Shown in pieces: positions 5,427 through 6,872 of a stretch of 6,872 nucleotides of DNA (the first letter of the stretch is position 1; each line of letters starts with the position of its first letter). Origin of the DNA: DASUGC01 sp035606665 (GTDB lineage Bacteria; Acidobacteriota; Vicinamibacteria; Vicinamibacterales; SCN-69-37). Location of the stretch: assembly GCA_035606665.1 (NCBI GenBank), contig DATNEY010000006.1, positions 1 to 6,872 on the forward strand. Direction: 5' to 3'. The notes beneath the pieces were generated by a model. The model did not search any database. It was not told the origin of the DNA and saw only the letters and a program-made list of their open reading frames with translations. Made by a program: the position numbers and the translations under genes.

Positions 5427-5592
5427 GAGGGTGCGGCCCTCGCCGTGCCTCATTGGCGTTCACGAATGGGGCAGCGTCGCCGAGAGCGGGATACCGCCGC
5501 TCACTCGTCCACGAGCGCGCAAGACACTCGTCAAGCAGGACGCGCCCCATGACTTCAGGGTCGCTCTGAATAACCGATTCGCTCTTGTTCAT
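5392..5592 (-). pseudogene. Remnant of a DUF433 antitoxin / DUF5615 toxin pair joined by an internal deletion
   Basis: The 66-codon frame starts MNKSESVIQSDPEVMG. That closely resembles the opening of DUF433 antitoxins (typically ...VIxSDPEIMGGTPVFVGTRVP). At residue 17 it jumps to RVLLDECLARS, which resembles the first strand and helix of DUF5615 PIN-like toxins (typically M-x-LLDECLPR-x-L), with its metal-binding Asp. In intact loci the antitoxin gene lies directly upstream of the toxin gene. The order here is kept, but most of DUF433 is missing and the toxin homology stops after about 11 residues (near 5512). The rest is not recognisable. This looks like a dead toxin-antitoxin module collapsed by deletion. 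The family matches are from memory on short stretches. The end overlaps the opposite-strand 56-residue ORF by 35 bp. Confidence 0.45.
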
Positions 5593-5622
5593 CGGGAATA
5601 CAGACGCCTCGAGGCTCGTGCT

Positions 5623-5793
5623 CGCTGCCGCTCCAGCGGAGACGAGGATGCGCGCCGGCCGATCGCTCCGGCTCCAGACGACGACCGAGCCGTTTGCGGG
5701 ATCGCCGAGTTGCAAACCTTCGGGTGTAACGGGGGCTGGGGGTTTCGGCGACGGCCGGGTAAAGTTTCTCGTGGCGGGAGTCGAAGAAGTCGC
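5623..5793 (-). pseudogene. Fragment resembling the N-terminal domain of a PhoD-type alkaline phosphatase
   Basis: Directly after the oxidoreductase stop, one minus-strand frame reads VTPEGLQLGDPANGSVVVWS then RSDRPARILVS (about 5730-5638), preceded by a Pro/Thr-rich linker. The order 'G-x-x-x-GD...A/V-V-x-W-S-R-x-DRPAR' is typical of the beta-sandwich domain at the front of PhoD-like phosphodiesterases. Such proteins run to about 500 residues, but nothing of the metallophosphatase domain follows; homology ends before the DUF433-like piece. There is no start codon in a sensible position and no signal peptide. It is best read as a decayed fragment. It could instead be an unrelated fibronectin-like piece. 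Confidence 0.4.
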
Positions 5794-5795
5794 GG

Positions 5796-6818
5796 TCAGC
5801 GCCAGCCGAGCTCCGGAGCGACGTACTTGAGGATGCTTTCGAGCACGTGGGCGTTGTAGTCCACACCCAACTGGTTCGGGATCGTGAGCAGCAACGTGTC
5901 GGCCGCCTTGATCGCCTCGTCGCCCGCGAGTTCCTGGACCAGCACGTCGGGTTCTGCGGCGTACGAGCGGCCGAAGATCGCCTTCGTATTCGCGTCGATG
6001 TAGCCGACCTGGTCCCGGTCGCGGGCGTCGCGACCAAAGTACGCCCGGTCGCGGTCGTTGACCAGCGCGAAGATGCTGCGGCTCACAGACACGCGTGGCT
6101 CGCGCCGGTGCCCGGCGTCCTTCCATGCTTCACGATAGGCTTCAATCTGCTTGCGCTGCTGCACGTGCAGCGGCTCGCCGGTCTCATCGTCTTTGAGCGT
6201 CGAACTCTGGAGATTCATGCCCAGTTTCGCGGCCCACTTCGACGTCGCGTTGGAACTCGAACCCCACCAGATCCGCTCGCGCAATCCTTCTGAATAGGGC
6301 TCGAGGCGCAGCAGCCCCGGCGGATTGGGGAACATGGGCCGTGGATTGGGCTCGGCGAAGCCCTTGCCCTTCAGAAGTTCAAGGAACACTTCAGCGTGGC
6401 GCCGCGCCATGTCGGCGGCCGTCTCGCCGTCACGCGGCGCATAGCCGAAATACCGCCAGCCGTCGATCACCTGTTCCGGTGACCCACGGCTGATGCCCAG
6501 TTGGAGACGCCCACCGGCGATGATGTCTGCGGCACCAGCATCCTCGGCCATGTACATCGGGTTTTCGTAGCGCATGTCGATGACGGCTGTCCCGATCTCA
6601 ATCTTCTTCGTGCGCGCGCCGACGGCGGCGAGGAGCGGGAACGGCGAGCCAAGCTGGCGTGCGAAGTGGTGCACGCGGAAATACGCGCCGTCGAGGCCCA
6701 GTTCTTCGGCGGCCACCGCGAGCTCGATCGACTGCAGCAGCGCATTCGACGCGGTGCGTACGTCAGAGTACGGCTCTGGTGTCCAGTGCCCGAAGGAGAG
6801 AAAGCCGATCTTTTTCAC
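5796..6818 (-). CDS. LLM-class flavin-dependent oxidoreductase (luciferase-like monooxygenase)
   Basis: The product has 340 residues, a full-length member of the bacterial luciferase-like TIM-barrel family. These cytoplasmic enzymes use reduced FMN (or F420 in some branches) to oxidise small organic substrates. Landmarks in order are KIGFLSFGHW at 3-12, AEELGLDGAYFRVHHF near 37-52, SPFPLLAAVGARTKKIEIGT at 58-77, ENPMYMAEDAGAADIIAGGR at 85-104 and LQLGISRGSPE at 105-115. The barrel strands and the Gly-rich turn near the flavin phosphate are therefore present. Then come the usual insertion and the C-terminal helices ending LGVDYNAHVLESILKYVAPE. The start is GTG (MKKIGF), with a weak GAGG about 13 bases upstream. 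The substrate cannot be read from sequence, and no flavin reductase is visible nearby. Downstream on the same strand lies gene debris, so it is probably transcribed alone or with genes outside the window. No frameshift or missing segment is seen. Confidence 0.93.
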   Translation of the reverse strand: MKKIGFLSFGHWTPEPYSDVRTASNALLQSIELAVAAEELGLDGAYFRVHHFARQLGSPFPLLAAVGARTKKIEIGTAVIDMRYENPMYMAEDAGAADIIAGGRLQLGISRGSPEQVIDGWRYFGYAPRDGETAADMARRHAEVFLELLKGKGFAEPNPRPMFPNPPGLLRLEPYSEGLRERIWWGSSSNATSKWAAKLGMNLQSSTLKDDETGEPLHVQQRKQIEAYREAWKDAGHRREPRVSVSRSIFALVNDRDRAYFGRDARDRDQVGYIDANTKAIFGRSYAAEPDVLVQELAGDEAIKAADTLLLTIPNQLGVDYNAHVLESILKYVAPELGWR

Positions 6819-6872
6819 GCAACCTGCCTCGGAGAGAAGGCCGCAGCAGCCAGTGATCTATGGAAGCGACCC

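Overview
The window is GC-rich, with short intergenic gaps and overlapping genes. GTG and TTG appear to be used as start codons. The gene mix is a double exosortase, a secreted protein with an IPTL-like C-terminal sorting signal, small secreted and zinc-ribbon proteins of unknown function, and toxin-antitoxin debris. This fits an environmental Gram-negative bacterium. Acidobacteriota (Vicinamibacteria-like) is my best guess, but it rests on gene style only.

Left part (1-2450, minus strand). Three genes overlap end to start in one apparent operon, read right to left. First is a class 1B S-adenosylmethionine decarboxylase-like protein (SpeD family). Next is a 463-residue membrane protein containing two exosortase-type catalytic cores in tandem. 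Last is a multi-spanning membrane protein that looks like a GT-C glycosyltransferase, cut by the left edge. Facing away from this operon across about 107 bp is a secreted DUF3494 (ice-binding/adhesin-like) protein. Its tail is a sorting signal of the IPTL-CTERM type: VPALSEW, a hydrophobic helix and basic residues. A membrane sorting enzyme and a plausible substrate therefore sit back to back. The working model is that the DUF3494 protein is exported by Sec, held by its tail, then cleaved or transferred by the exosortase, possibly with glycosylation.

Middle part (3342-5146). A small secreted protein of unknown function converges on, and slightly overlaps, the end of the DUF3494 gene. It is followed by a 56-residue zinc-ribbon protein on the minus strand. 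A 414-bp gap holds GC-rich direct repeats and hairpins. A stand-alone PD-(D/E)XK-like protein on the plus strand has a good ribosome binding site. It is followed by a coiled-coil-like reading frame with no usual start codon.

Right part (5256-6818). A 56-residue plus-strand ORF precedes about 370 bp of gene debris on the minus strand. The debris includes what looks like the front of a DUF433 antitoxin joined to the front of a DUF5615 toxin, and a piece resembling the N-terminal domain of a PhoD-type alkaline phosphatase. An intact luciferase-like flavin-dependent oxidoreductase on the minus strand ends the window.
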